Shown: positions 53,249 through 61,676 of the stretch, in pieces
Numbering within the stretch: position 1 is the stretch's first letter
Layout of the letters: every line of letters begins with the position of its first letter
Source of the DNA: Brevibacillus ruminantium
GTDB taxonomy: Bacteria > Bacillota > Bacilli > Brevibacillales > Brevibacillaceae
Length of the DNA stretch: 64,000 nt
Direction: 5' to 3'
Assembly (NCBI RefSeq): GCF_023746555.1
Contig: NZ_CP098755.1
Coordinates: 4,410,001-4,474,000, forward strand
Program-made: the position numbers and the translations under genes
Notes under the pieces: model-generated
Seen by the model: the letters and a program-made list of their open reading frames with translations, nothing else
The model's database searches: none
Told to the model about the DNA's origin: nothing

Positions 53249-53378
53249 CGAAAAATAGCCGAATTCCTTTTTATGGAAACGGGGGACCCACTATCTTTTG
53301 GGGTGAATGACTGCAACGTTCTGGCAGTCTAGGGAAATCCTTTCGACCGAACCCATCAGCTAACCTCGTAGGCTCAGG
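53249..53378 (+). promoter_or_regulatory. Cyclic-di-AMP (ydaO/yuaA) riboswitch
   Basis: The conserved blocks of this class are present in order: CCGAATTCCTTT, ACGGGGGACCCA, GGGGTGAAT, TAGGGAAATCCTTTCGACCG, AACCCATCAGCTAACCTCG and TAGGC. It binds cyclic-di-AMP, which generally switches off the downstream gene; cell-wall hydrolases are typical targets. Confidence 0.96.
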
Positions 53379-53394
53379 AGAGGAGCAGTTTGTT

Positions 53395-54027
53395 TTGCGC
53401 AAGACGGTAGTAGCTTTCATGATTGCCGGATTGCTTGCAATGGGTACCGTCCCGGCACATGCTCAGGAGGGAACCCCCCTGATGAATGTTGTCAACGACC
53501 TTTACGGTGTCCCTTACAAGTCTTCCGGAACCACGAAAAAAGGTTTTGACTGCTCCGGCTTTACACGCTATGTATTTGACGCGCTGGGTATAGATTTGCC
53601 ACACAGCTCTGCTTCTCAATTTACGGTAGGCCAGCCAGTGAATCGAAAAGATCTGCAGCCAGGCGACCTCGTCTTTTTCAAGACGAACGGCAGAAGCATC
53701 TCCCATGTCGGCATCTATATCGGCAATGACACGTTTGTACACTCGGAGTCAGGCAGAGGTGTCGTCAACACCAAGTTGAGCGATCCTTACTACTGGAGCA
53801 AGCGTTATGTGGGTGCCAAGCGAATTGCCGCCCCAATCCTCCAGGCAGATGAGTCCACTACTCCGCCAGCGAAAAAAGCGGTACAAGCAGCGTCTACGCC
53901 AGAAGCCCAACCAGAGCAACAAGAAGTAGCACCAGCCCCGCAGCCACAACCAACAGAGGCGCCCGCGCCTACAGACGCTGCGGCAGCCCCCGAGCAGCAT
54001 GGGGCTCAGCCAGAAAAGGCAGAATAA
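53395..54027 (+). CDS. Secreted NlpC/P60 cell-wall endopeptidase
   Basis: 210 residues, TTG start nine bases after GGAG. Signal peptide (about 1-23, ending AHA). The NlpC/P60 domain has the catalytic Cys53 in FDCSGF, then His in ISHVGIYIG and the third polar residue in FVHSESGRG. A long Pro/Ala/Gln/Glu-rich low-complexity tail (about 148-210) follows, unusual in that the disordered part is at the C-terminus. It cleaves D-gamma-glutamyl-diamino acid bonds in peptidoglycan. The cyclic-di-AMP leader ties it to wall and osmotic homeostasis. Confidence 0.93.
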   Translation: MRKTVVAFMIAGLLAMGTVPAHAQEGTPLMNVVNDLYGVPYKSSGTTKKGFDCSGFTRYVFDALGIDLPHSSASQFTVGQPVNRKDLQPGDLVFFKTNGRSISHVGIYIGNDTFVHSESGRGVVNTKLSDPYYWSKRYVGAKRIAAPILQADESTTPPAKKAVQAASTPEAQPEQQEVAPAPQPQPTEAPAPTDAAAAPEQHGAQPEKAE

Positions 54028-54040
54028 GCAGAAGTATGGA

Positions 54041-54070
54041 AGCCAGGGACGTGAGGTCTCTGGCTTTTTC
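54041..54070 (+). terminator. Terminator of the NlpC/P60 gene
   Basis: AGCCAGGGAC pairs with GTCTCTGGCT around GTGAG, followed by TTTTC. Confidence 0.87.
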
Positions 54071-54252
54071 TGACGAAACTTAGTACCAGGTGTCAAGAGG
54101 AAGTGACAGCCGCTATTCGCTAACCCCCTCTCTTTTTCCTGCTTTCAAGTCGTGGTAACATTTGGATTCTATGCACGCTGTCAGGCAAACCATGTTATGA
54201 TTAGAGGAGAATCGAATCATACTGGAGATCTGAGGTAACTGGGGGAATTCCT

Positions 54253-54972
54253 GTGAAAGACCATATTTTGCTTGTCGACGACAATCTGGAGATTATCGAG
54301 CTTCTTGAAGATATTTTGGTCAGCGAAGGCTATGAGGTGACCGCCTCAGAAAGTGGCGAGCATGCTCTCAATCTGTTGAAGCAAGGCTTGAAGCCCAATC
54401 TGATCTTGCTGGATATCATGATGCCCAATATGAGCGGCTACGAGCTGTGCTCTCAGATACGCCGTGAATCCGACTTGCCCATCCTGTTCCTCAGTGCCAA
54501 AGGCAAAGCAGTCGACAAAGTGGTCGGCTTTGAGATCGGTGCCGACGATTACATTACCAAGCCGTTTGACACCGAAGAACTGCTGGCGCGGATTCGCGCC
54601 CATTTGAGACGATATGAGCGCATTCGCAAGCACACGGAGGAACATTCCGACAAAGAGAGCGCCAACTCCGCGATCACCGTTTTGCGGTTCAAGGGGCTGG
54701 AGATCCACAAGGAGACGTACTCCGTCTTTGTTAATGAAGAAAAAGTAGATCTGTCTACCAAAGAGTTTCAATTGCTCACTTTTTTGGCGGAGAATGCCGG
54801 CATTGTATTCACCCGAGAGCAAATCTATGACCGCGTCTGGGGCTACGGCTACGGTTCGCTGAATACAGTAACGGTACACATCAAGAATCTGCGCGAAAAG
54901 CTGGAGATTGAACGGCAGTATATCAAAACGCAATGGGGGACGGGCTACGTTTTTATCGGGGAGAAGGTGTAA
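54253..54972 (+). CDS. OmpR/PhoB-family response regulator
   Basis: 239 residues, GTG start. Receiver with VDDN, phospho-acceptor Asp54 (LILLDIMMPN) and the conserved Lys of DYITKPFD. The C-terminal winged helix includes VDLSTKEFQLLTFLAENAG and the wing GTGYVFIGEK. Its stop directly abuts the kinase gene, so the two form a two-gene two-component system. Target genes are unknown; there is no transporter next to it. Confidence 0.93.
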   Translation: MKDHILLVDDNLEIIELLEDILVSEGYEVTASESGEHALNLLKQGLKPNLILLDIMMPNMSGYELCSQIRRESDLPILFLSAKGKAVDKVVGFEIGADDYITKPFDTEELLARIRAHLRRYERIRKHTEEHSDKESANSAITVLRFKGLEIHKETYSVFVNEEKVDLSTKEFQLLTFLAENAGIVFTREQIYDRVWGYGYGSLNTVTVHIKNLREKLEIERQYIKTQWGTGYVFIGEKV

Positions 54973-56346
54973 ATGAGCATTCGCAACAAGCTGTTCCTCT
55001 CGTTTTTCGCATTGATTGCGATGAACATCTTCCTATTCAAGTTCGTCTTTGAGGATATCATCGTCGTTCAGTTGAAAACAGACCGTCACAATCAATACCG
55101 CTACGAAAAGGAAACGGCTGAGAAGGTGCGCTTCAATCTGGTGCTCAGCTCCAGTATCTTAAAAGATCCCATGGACAGAAGCGAGTTGGAAAAGCAGCTG
55201 CCCGAGGACCTGATGTACAAAATGGTCATCAAGGATGCCAACGGACACTCCATCTACAGCAAGACCTCACAGGCTTATAACCTGAAAAGTCGCACACCCA
55301 ACAAGGAAAACAGCGACTTTAAAACAGTGGCTGAGTACCACTTCCAGCATGAACCGCCCAGAAAAGGGGAAACCATCATCTACTTCTATACAGATGACTC
55401 CGACATTATGGCGACCAAAGGCGTCAGCATGATGCTCTGGTATATTTACGGAAGCATCGCCCTTGTCGGTCTGGTGCTGCTGGCCTTTTTTGTACGCTGG
55501 ATTCTTCGGCCGGTCAATGAGCTGTCACGCGTCACCCAGGAGATTCGCGAGGGGAAACGCCTTGTTGCCTTCTCGTATCACTCCGAAGATGAGTTTGGCA
55601 GGCTGTTCCGCTACTTTTCGGACATGGTCGACCAGCTTCGCTTCTCCGAGGAGCGTCAATCTGAGGTGATTTCCGCGATCGCTCACGACTTTCGCACGCC
55701 GCTGACGACGATTAAAGGCTACGCCTCGTATATCGCGTCGGGACGGGTGAGCGAGCTGGAGCGCATCCAAAAACAGATGAACAAGATCGAACAAAAAACT
55801 GACGATCTGGAAAAGCTGCTGGATGAGCTGCAAGATTTTACCCAACAGAGCACCGAGCTGAAGCTCAATGTGTCGCTTTTCAATGTCAGAAGCTTCATCA
55901 AAGGCATTATTGAAGATTATCAGGTCAGAATTAAAGAGGCGGGGCTCAGCTTTCATTGCAAATTGCGTATTGCCGCCGAACTGCATATCGAAGCAGACGA
56001 AACCAAGGTCAGACGAGTGCTGGAGAATCTGCTAAACAACGCAATCTACTACAACAAGCCAAACGGTTCGATTCTGCTCACGGTAGACCAGCGGGAAGGA
56101 CAAGTCCTGTTTTCCGTGATCGATAAAGGAGAGGGGATCTCGCCCGATGACCTGTCCAAGATTTTCACCAAGTTCTATCGGGCAGAAAAATCGCGCAACC
56201 GCAACAATGGCGGCACCGGGCTCGGCCTCACGATTTGTCAGAGCATCGTCCAACGGCATGGCGGCACGATCTCTGTCAACAGTGAACTGGGCGTGGGAAG
56301 CTCCTTTTCCTTCACGATCCCCTACTCCCAGCCGCAGTTTATTTAG
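54973..56346 (+). CDS. Membrane sensor histidine kinase partner
   Basis: 457 residues; the ATG follows the regulator's stop codon without a gap. Two membrane helices (about 7-27 and 157-178) flank an extracellular domain of about 130 residues. A HAMP linker is followed by HisKA with His238 (IAHDFRTPLTTIKGYA), and the ATPase motifs NLLNNAIYY, DKGEGIS and GGTGLGLTICQSIV. The signal is unknown. Confidence 0.93.
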   Translation: MSIRNKLFLSFFALIAMNIFLFKFVFEDIIVVQLKTDRHNQYRYEKETAEKVRFNLVLSSSILKDPMDRSELEKQLPEDLMYKMVIKDANGHSIYSKTSQAYNLKSRTPNKENSDFKTVAEYHFQHEPPRKGETIIYFYTDDSDIMATKGVSMMLWYIYGSIALVGLVLLAFFVRWILRPVNELSRVTQEIREGKRLVAFSYHSEDEFGRLFRYFSDMVDQLRFSEERQSEVISAIAHDFRTPLTTIKGYASYIASGRVSELERIQKQMNKIEQKTDDLEKLLDELQDFTQQSTELKLNVSLFNVRSFIKGIIEDYQVRIKEAGLSFHCKLRIAAELHIEADETKVRRVLENLLNNAIYYNKPNGSILLTVDQREGQVLFSVIDKGEGISPDDLSKIFTKFYRAEKSRNRNNGGTGLGLTICQSIVQRHGGTISVNSELGVGSSFSFTIPYSQPQFI

Positions 56347-56491
56347 ATTTATAATCACTTAATACCTTTTTAACAATTGTTTGATAAAGTTTTTTTGTTA
56401 GCTTATTGCTTTCAGTGATAAATAACCCCAAGTTCAGTATCTGACACCAAGCAGTTGTATGTACATTGGTGAACAGATGCTTTTTTTTTTG

Positions 56492-56529
56492 AAAAAGACA
56501 CGAACCGCAGCAAAGGTTCGTGTCTTTCC
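56492..56529. terminator. Terminator between the kinase and P450 genes
   Basis: AAAGACACGAACC pairs with GGTTCGTGTCTTT; on the minus strand TTTTTC follows, so it serves the P450 gene and perhaps both. Confidence 0.88.
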
Positions 56530-56556
56530 TTTTCGGGATGTGCCGCTGCCTGCCAG

Positions 56557-57909
56557 CTAGGAGCGGGAGCGGGCCTCCAGCTTCATCATCAGACCGTTCT
56601 TGGGACGCAGCGTAACCAGCGGCTCTGCCTCGACAGGCTTGCCCGGGTCGGCTAACCGAAAGCGATATTCCTGCGCAAAAGTGGCGAGCAGCAATGCAGC
56701 TTCCATCAGAGCGAAGTTATTTCCGATACAGACGCGCGGCCCACCGCCAAACGGGAAGTAGGCATAAGTCGGAATCTGTTTTAAAAGATCGCCGTCAAAA
56801 CGCTCCGGCTTGAATTCATCCGGGTTTTCGTAATAGCGGTCGTCTCTGTGCATCACATACTGACTCATCATCAGAGTATCACCAGGATTGTATGTGCGTC
56901 CGCCGATTTCTACCGGCTCGGTTACCTCCCGGTTCAGTGTCCAGGCAGCAGGGTAGAGACGAAGTGTTTCGTTGATGATCATGCTTACATACTTCAGACG
57001 CGGGATATCCGCGACGGTCGGCAAACGTCCTGCCAGCACCTCATCCAGCTCGGCCCAAAGCTTTTGCTCTGCCTGGGGGTGGGTCGCCAGCAAATACCAA
57101 ATCCAGGACATCGTGTTGGCTGTCGTCTCATGGCCAGCAACAAAGATCGTCATGACTTCATCTCTTACCTGTTCATCGGTCATGCCCTCTCCGTCATCCT
57201 CGTCACGGGCAGCGAGCAGCATGGCCAGCAAGTCAGTTTTCCCCTGGTCCCCTTCTTTTCGCCGCTCGTCAATGATGGCGTAAATGGTCTTGTCGAGCAA
57301 CTCGGCCGATTCAAGGAATTGCCGGTTGCTGGCTGTCGGTACATTGAGCGGAATATCAATGATCGACGAGGCTTTTGTCGAGACGTATTTCAGCCCGACA
57401 TCGATGGCATGGGCGATTCGATCCGTCCCTTCCTTCAATCCTTTGCCGAACATCGTCTCCGTAATAATCGCAAGCGTTACCTTCATCATGTCTTCATGCA
57501 CATCGCGCACGGTCCCGTCCTGCCACTCTTCCATCAACTGGCGGGCCTGCTGAACCATGCTGTCTCCATAGGTGGCGATCCGATCGCGGTGGAAAGCCGG
57601 TTGCATCAGCCGGCGCTGCCGCATATGCTTTTTCCCTTCGCTGGTCAAAATGCCGTCGCCGACGACAGCCCGCGCGACTTGCAGACCTTTTGCCTTGCGA
57701 AAATGAGACTGCTTGGTCACCAGAATTTCTTTGATCATGTCCGGGTTGCTGATCAGGTAGACATGGCGGGAAGGCCCAAAACGGAAGTGGGCTACATCTC
57801 CGTGCTCTTTTGAGGCCTCACGCAAAAACTGGAGCGGATCCCGGCGAAACGCGAGCAGGTTGCCCGTGATCGGCAGCCCTTTGGGGCCGGGTATCGTCGT
57901 TATATTCAC
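56557..57909 (-). CDS. Cytochrome P450
   Basis: 450 residues. Proline-rich start (IPGPKGLPITGNLL), I-helix oxygen-binding motif AGHETT, K-helix ETLR, the aromatic meander PERFDG, and the heme-thiolate loop FPFGGGPRVCIGNNFA with the axial Cys. The sequence looks like the microsomal-type bacterial P450s (the class including CYP102 heme domains and CYP197-like proteins) rather than camphor-type. No ferredoxin or reductase gene is adjacent. Substrate unknown. Confidence 0.93.
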   Translation of the reverse strand: MNITTIPGPKGLPITGNLLAFRRDPLQFLREASKEHGDVAHFRFGPSRHVYLISNPDMIKEILVTKQSHFRKAKGLQVARAVVGDGILTSEGKKHMRQRRLMQPAFHRDRIATYGDSMVQQARQLMEEWQDGTVRDVHEDMMKVTLAIITETMFGKGLKEGTDRIAHAIDVGLKYVSTKASSIIDIPLNVPTASNRQFLESAELLDKTIYAIIDERRKEGDQGKTDLLAMLLAARDEDDGEGMTDEQVRDEVMTIFVAGHETTANTMSWIWYLLATHPQAEQKLWAELDEVLAGRLPTVADIPRLKYVSMIINETLRLYPAAWTLNREVTEPVEIGGRTYNPGDTLMMSQYVMHRDDRYYENPDEFKPERFDGDLLKQIPTYAYFPFGGGPRVCIGNNFALMEAALLLATFAQEYRFRLADPGKPVEAEPLVTLRPKNGLMMKLEARSRS

Positions 57910-57995
57910 AGAAGTTCCCCCTATGCTGTTTCGTTATTCCATCCAGTTTGTAGTATCCATCCCGTTCGCAACATTATACGGACATCAGAAAAGCT

Positions 57996-58064
57996 TGGGC
58001 TCCGCCAACCCTTCTGGCGGAGCCCGCAAAAAAACCGCCCGGTTGCCCCGGACGTTTTTTTTCA
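57996..58064 (-). terminator. Tandem hairpins downstream of bioY
   Basis: On the minus strand CGTCCGGG pairs with CCGGGCGG and is followed by TTTTTTT (58027-58064). Next comes a second stem, GGGCTCCGCC with GGCGGAGCCC (57996-58024). Together they separate bioY from the P450 gene. Confidence 0.82.
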
Positions 58065-58087
58065 CTTAGCTATCGTTCCATGTTTCT

Positions 58088-58651
58088 TCATTTCAAAACG
58101 ATGCTGCGCTGTTGCATCAGCTGGGCAGAGATCAGACGCTCGCGAACCTTGATCCCAATCCAGGCTGCCAAGGCCGCTTTGATCGCGCCAACCACCAGAA
58201 ATGGCGTCGTGCCAAAAGCGATGGCCTTGTCCCAAGGAATATCCATCACGTACTTGAGCTGGGCGGTCCCAAATGCAAGGGTGACAAACATGCCGACGAT
58301 ATTAGCCACGAAAGCCCAGCGGAAATTAAAACGTATTTTTTCCAGAATGAGTCCCGTAATGAAGGCTGCAAAAATGAAACCGAAGATGTAACCGCCTGTC
58401 TTGCCGACCAACACCTGCGGTCCGCCAACGGCCCCGGAGAATACAGGAAGCCCGACAGCCCCAAGCAAGATGTAGATCAGGATCGATACCGTTCCCCACC
58501 GGCTTCCCAGAATCGTCGCCGTCAGACCTACTGCCAGCGTCTGTCCTGTAATCGGAATCAACGGCAGGGGAATCGTGATTTGTGAAAAGACAGCTGTGAA
58601 GGCGGCGAAAATGGCAGAAAGCATGAGCCACCTCAAACGTTCGTTTCTCAT
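58088..58651 (-). CDS. bioY: Biotin ECF transporter substrate-binding subunit BioY
   Basis: 187 residues with six membrane helices. The BioY signatures PLPLIPITGQTLAV, LLGAVGLPVFSG and GGYIFGFIFAAF are clear. It binds biotin outside the membrane and is energised by the EcfAA'T module, or works alone in some species. Control by BirA is shown by the operator immediately upstream. Confidence 0.96.
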   Translation of the reverse strand: MRNERLRWLMLSAIFAAFTAVFSQITIPLPLIPITGQTLAVGLTATILGSRWGTVSILIYILLGAVGLPVFSGAVGGPQVLVGKTGGYIFGFIFAAFITGLILEKIRFNFRWAFVANIVGMFVTLAFGTAQLKYVMDIPWDKAIAFGTTPFLVVGAIKAALAAWIGIKVRERLISAQLMQQRSIVLK

Positions 58652-58665
58652 GGTGTCCTCCTTAT

Positions 58666-58696
58666 TTGTTAACTAAATGATAATTCCCGTTAACAA
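58666..58696. promoter_or_regulatory. BirA operator of bioY
   Basis: TTGTTAAC, 15 bases, GTTAACAA: both 8-bp half-sites are perfect complements, as in the classical Bacillus BirA site. It lies 15-45 bases upstream of the bioY start. Biotinyl-AMP-loaded BirA should repress here. Confidence 0.96.
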
Positions 58697-58734
58697 AATC
58701 ATACCGCCTGTCTTTTCACTTGTAAACGAAAAAT

Positions 58735-59289
58735 CTACTCATGTTGGCGATTCGTCCGAAGCTGTTCCAGAGAAGCGATGGTATGATCCACCAGCCCCCT
58801 GAGATCTTCGATGTTCCCTTCGTCAATTTTCCGGTGAAAATCAAGCGTGATCTGATTCTCATACTGTTCCGGCGGCCAATGAAGCTGGTATTCATTCAGC
58901 TTGGCTTTGATGGTCTGGGTGATATAGGGGCGATTGCCCCAAATCTCGTTCAAAATCTGTGTAATCGCTTCTGTTTCCCGCTGAACCTCGGATACCGTTA
59001 CAAAAAAGTGGATACAGATCGTGCAACCGACAGGATCAGTCAGGGGCTTCTCGAGTTGTTCCGCTGCGATATCAGCCAGGCTGGTCCGCAGCTGCATCTG
59101 GGCAAAGATTTCTCTCTCGTTCCGAGGGTCTTCCGCCAATCGGAACTCGATCTGAAACAGTCGATGATAGGTAGCCAGATCCACGCTGTCTGTTCGCCCC
59201 GTAATCAGGATTGTGCCTTCAAAATCGCGGTCGTAAACAGCACCTTCCAGTACAACTTTGATATTGTCGAAAATAAGCGGGTGAAACAT
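58735..59289 (-). CDS. Conserved-looking protein of unknown function
   Basis: 184 residues from the ATG at 59289 (AAAAGGAGGAG upstream). It appears soluble and alpha/beta: an N-terminal beta-rich third (FDNIKVVLEGAVYDRD...ILITGRTDSVDLAT), a middle helix, and a C-terminal helical part with many charged residues. It has only two Cys, in a CTIC pair near residue 92. I recognise no family motif. Confidence 0.75.
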   Translation of the reverse strand: MFHPLIFDNIKVVLEGAVYDRDFEGTILITGRTDSVDLATYHRLFQIEFRLAEDPRNEREIFAQMQLRTSLADIAAEQLEKPLTDPVGCTICIHFFVTVSEVQRETEAITQILNEIWGNRPYITQTIKAKLNEYQLHWPPEQYENQITLDFHRKIDEGNIEDLRGLVDHTIASLEQLRTNRQHE

Positions 59290-59424
59290 GTCCGCTCCTC
59301 CTTTTGTCTTCTTGCCAAAACAAGATGATCCCCCCAATTATAATCGAAGTATCTGCTGTAAAAAAAATTTGAATCCCATTTGCCAAATCATGTAAAATAG
59401 ATCTAAAACGAAAAGAGTGTAACA

Positions 59425-59649
59425 ATGAATAAGTGGGAACAAATAATCGTATATCTCTTCAGCTTTCTCTTTTTCCCTATCGGGATCATTGTCTGGATCG
59501 TCTCTTTGTTTGCTCAAAACCCGCCACTTAAAAAAATCGGAAGAAGAGCACTTTTTGTCGCCTTTGCTTCGTTCATCATCTTTACCGGTATCGGTTTCCT
59601 GAATTTCATCACTTTCAAAACCGTAACAACTTTCGGAACGGCTTTCTGA
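59425..59649 (+). CDS. Small two-helix membrane protein, function unknown
   Basis: 74 residues with hydrophobic segments at about 6-28 and 41-62 and a basic loop between (PLKKIGRR). A possible promoter (TTGAAT, 18 bases, TAAAAT) lies upstream; the ribosome site (AAAAGAG) is weak. Codon use looks ordinary. Confidence 0.6.
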   Translation: MNKWEQIIVYLFSFLFFPIGIIVWIVSLFAQNPPLKKIGRRALFVAFASFIIFTGIGFLNFITFKTVTTFGTAF

Positions 59650-59716
59650 TCATCACGGTTCTGACGATCCCGCGTCGTGTTTGAATGGGAAATATACTGA
59701 TTAGAGGAGGTCTATT

Positions 59717-60949
59717 ATGTCTTCGTTTGAAACCATGCTGGATCGCTACGCATCGCTGGCAGTGAAAATAGGCGTGAACTTGCAACCGGGGCAGACTCTG
59801 TTCATCACCGCTTCTCTCACCTCTGCCGATTTGGTTCGCAAAATAGCCAGAAAGGCATACGAAGCAGGAGCGAAAGAAGTACATATGGAATGGCGAGACG
59901 ATGAACTCACCCGGATGAAATACGATCTCGCTCCGGATGAAGCCTTTGAAGAATACCCGCTTTGGAAGGCAAACGGGATGGAGACGATGGCAGAGAACGG
60001 CGCAGCTTTTCTCACCATTCTCGATTCTGACCCCAATCTGCTGAAGGGCGTCCCTTCCGCTCGGCTGTCAGCAGCGAAAAAATCGGCGGGCAAAGCCTTG
60101 TTCAAATTCCGCTCTTACATGATGAGCAACCAGGTAAGCTGGTCCGTGATTTCAGCTTCGTCCCCGGCCTGGGCTGCAATGGTATTTCCCGAGCTGCCCG
60201 AAGAGGAGCGCGTCGATGCTCTCTGGCATGCCATCTTCCGCGCTACCCGCGCCGACCAGGAAGATCCTGTACAAGCGTGGAGCGAACATCAAAAGCAGTT
60301 GAGCGAAAAGGTGGACTACCTGAATCAAAAGCAGTATCATTCCCTGCACTACCAGGCTCCAGGCACAGACCTGACGATCGAGCTGCCTGAACGTCACATC
60401 TGGATTGGCGGTGGCGACAAGAATGCCAAAGGGGTTCCGTTCATGGCCAATATGCCGACAGAGGAGGTCTTTACAGCTCCGCTGAAAACAGGGGTATCCG
60501 GTGTGGTGCGCAGTACCAAGCCGCTTAGCTACAACGGCAATCTGATCGAGAACTTTTCCCTGACCTTTGAACAGGGGCGGATTATTGATTTTTCCGCCGA
60601 AGAGGGCTATGAAGTACTCAAGCATTTGATCGAGATGGATGAAGGCTCTCATTACCTCGGAGAAGTAGCCTTGGTTCCGCATCAATCTCCGATTTCCCAG
60701 TCCAATATGATTTTCTTTGAAACGCTTTTCGACGAAAATGCCTCCAATCATCTGGCAATCGGCAATGCCTACCCCGTCAGTGTCGAGGGCGGAAGCAGCC
60801 TTTCCCCGGAAGAGATGGAGAAACGCGGCCTGAACACGAGTCTGACCCATGTAGATTTCATGATCGGATCAGGTGAAATGAACATCGACGGAATTACTGC
60901 AGACGGCACCAGAGAACCTCTGTTCCGGAGCGGTAACTGGGCATTTTAA
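59717..60949 (+). CDS. M29-family aminopeptidase
   Basis: 410 residues, the length of the AmpS/PepS/T family. Metal ligands belong to conserved stretches such as FMANMPTEEVFTAP, GNLIENFSLTFEQG, LGEVALVPHQSPI, HLAIGNAYP and HVDFMIGSGEMNIDG; the two Glu, the His and Asp residues there bind Co or Zn. It releases N-terminal residues from peptides in the cytoplasm. AGAGGAGG precedes the ATG. Confidence 0.95.
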   Translation: MSSFETMLDRYASLAVKIGVNLQPGQTLFITASLTSADLVRKIARKAYEAGAKEVHMEWRDDELTRMKYDLAPDEAFEEYPLWKANGMETMAENGAAFLTILDSDPNLLKGVPSARLSAAKKSAGKALFKFRSYMMSNQVSWSVISASSPAWAAMVFPELPEEERVDALWHAIFRATRADQEDPVQAWSEHQKQLSEKVDYLNQKQYHSLHYQAPGTDLTIELPERHIWIGGGDKNAKGVPFMANMPTEEVFTAPLKTGVSGVVRSTKPLSYNGNLIENFSLTFEQGRIIDFSAEEGYEVLKHLIEMDEGSHYLGEVALVPHQSPISQSNMIFFETLFDENASNHLAIGNAYPVSVEGGSSLSPEEMEKRGLNTSLTHVDFMIGSGEMNIDGITADGTREPLFRSGNWAF

Positions 60950-60950
60950 G

Positions 60951-61238
60951 ATGTTTCTGATCGGTATTTTGGTCGTAGTGGCTATCGTGGCTGAGATTGT
61001 TCACCGTCTGAACCCGTGGAAAAAGCCGGAGACGCCCTACGAGGAGCTCATCGAGAAGATCAAACAGACAGATTGGTATCAGGAGCTGTGGCAGGACGAG
61101 GCCTGCCGTTATGTACTGGAGAACGACCCGCATGTAGAGGCTTATTTTTCGGGGACCTACGAGGCAAAGCGCCTCTTGGAAAACCGCGGCTTCCAGCTTG
61201 GTTTGATTGATTACGTCAAAGAACAGGCCCACAAATGA
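60951..61238 (+). CDS. Small membrane-anchored protein, function unknown
   Basis: 95 residues. One N-terminal membrane helix (residues 1-18), then a charged region with helices (PYEELIEKIKQTDWYQELW). It starts one base after the aminopeptidase stop (TAAGATG) without its own ribosome site, so it should be translated by coupling. Function unknown. Confidence 0.75.
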   Translation: MFLIGILVVVAIVAEIVHRLNPWKKPETPYEELIEKIKQTDWYQELWQDEACRYVLENDPHVEAYFSGTYEAKRLLENRGFQLGLIDYVKEQAHK

Positions 61239-61239
61239 A

Positions 61240-61296
61240 ACAATGGATAGAGCCGTCAGAGAGTATCTCGTCTCTGCTACTCTATCCATTTTCTTG
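61240..61296. terminator. Terminator of the aminopeptidase operon
   Basis: AATGGATAGAG pairs with CTCTATCCATT around a long AT-poor loop and is followed by TTCTTG. It also abuts the end of the convergent YhfH-like gene. Confidence 0.8.
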
Positions 61297-61297
61297 T

Positions 61298-61462
61298 TCA
61301 TGACCGTTTTGTGTGGTAGTACAGATAAGCGTCTTGTGTGGCTTTATCCTGGCAGGAGAAGCACTCGTTCATGTAAGACTCGGCTTGCTCCGTCATAACT
61401 TGCCCGCAAGCAGCACAGCATTTGGATTCCAGATTGCGAAAGAACGTCGTGATTGGTGTCAT
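61298..61462 (-). CDS. YhfH-like small zinc-ribbon protein
   Basis: 54 residues. A GGGGGG ribosome site lies nine bases before the ATG at 61462. FFRNLESKCCAACG and ECFSCQDK provide two Cys pairs, spaced like the zinc ribbon of the YhfH family of small Bacillales proteins (FF-x-N-L start, C-x2-C, C-x2-C). Function unknown; probably a structural zinc site. Confidence 0.8.
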   Translation of the reverse strand: MTPITTFFRNLESKCCAACGQVMTEQAESYMNECFSCQDKATQDAYLYYHTKRS

Positions 61463-61676
61463 GTTGATAACCCCCCGAATTTTTTCGTTGAGATTATTGT
61501 ATTATAACAGACGTTGTTTTATAAAACTTTGTTATAAAACATTATCCTGTATTATCACAGAGTTGCTCTTTCGCACTTCTGTTTTCTCCCGTTTTCGCTG
61601 TATTAACATTTTTTTGACTATTCCCATCTGTGTTACAACAACACCAAAACCATACCGTTTGCGCCTGATATTCCGC

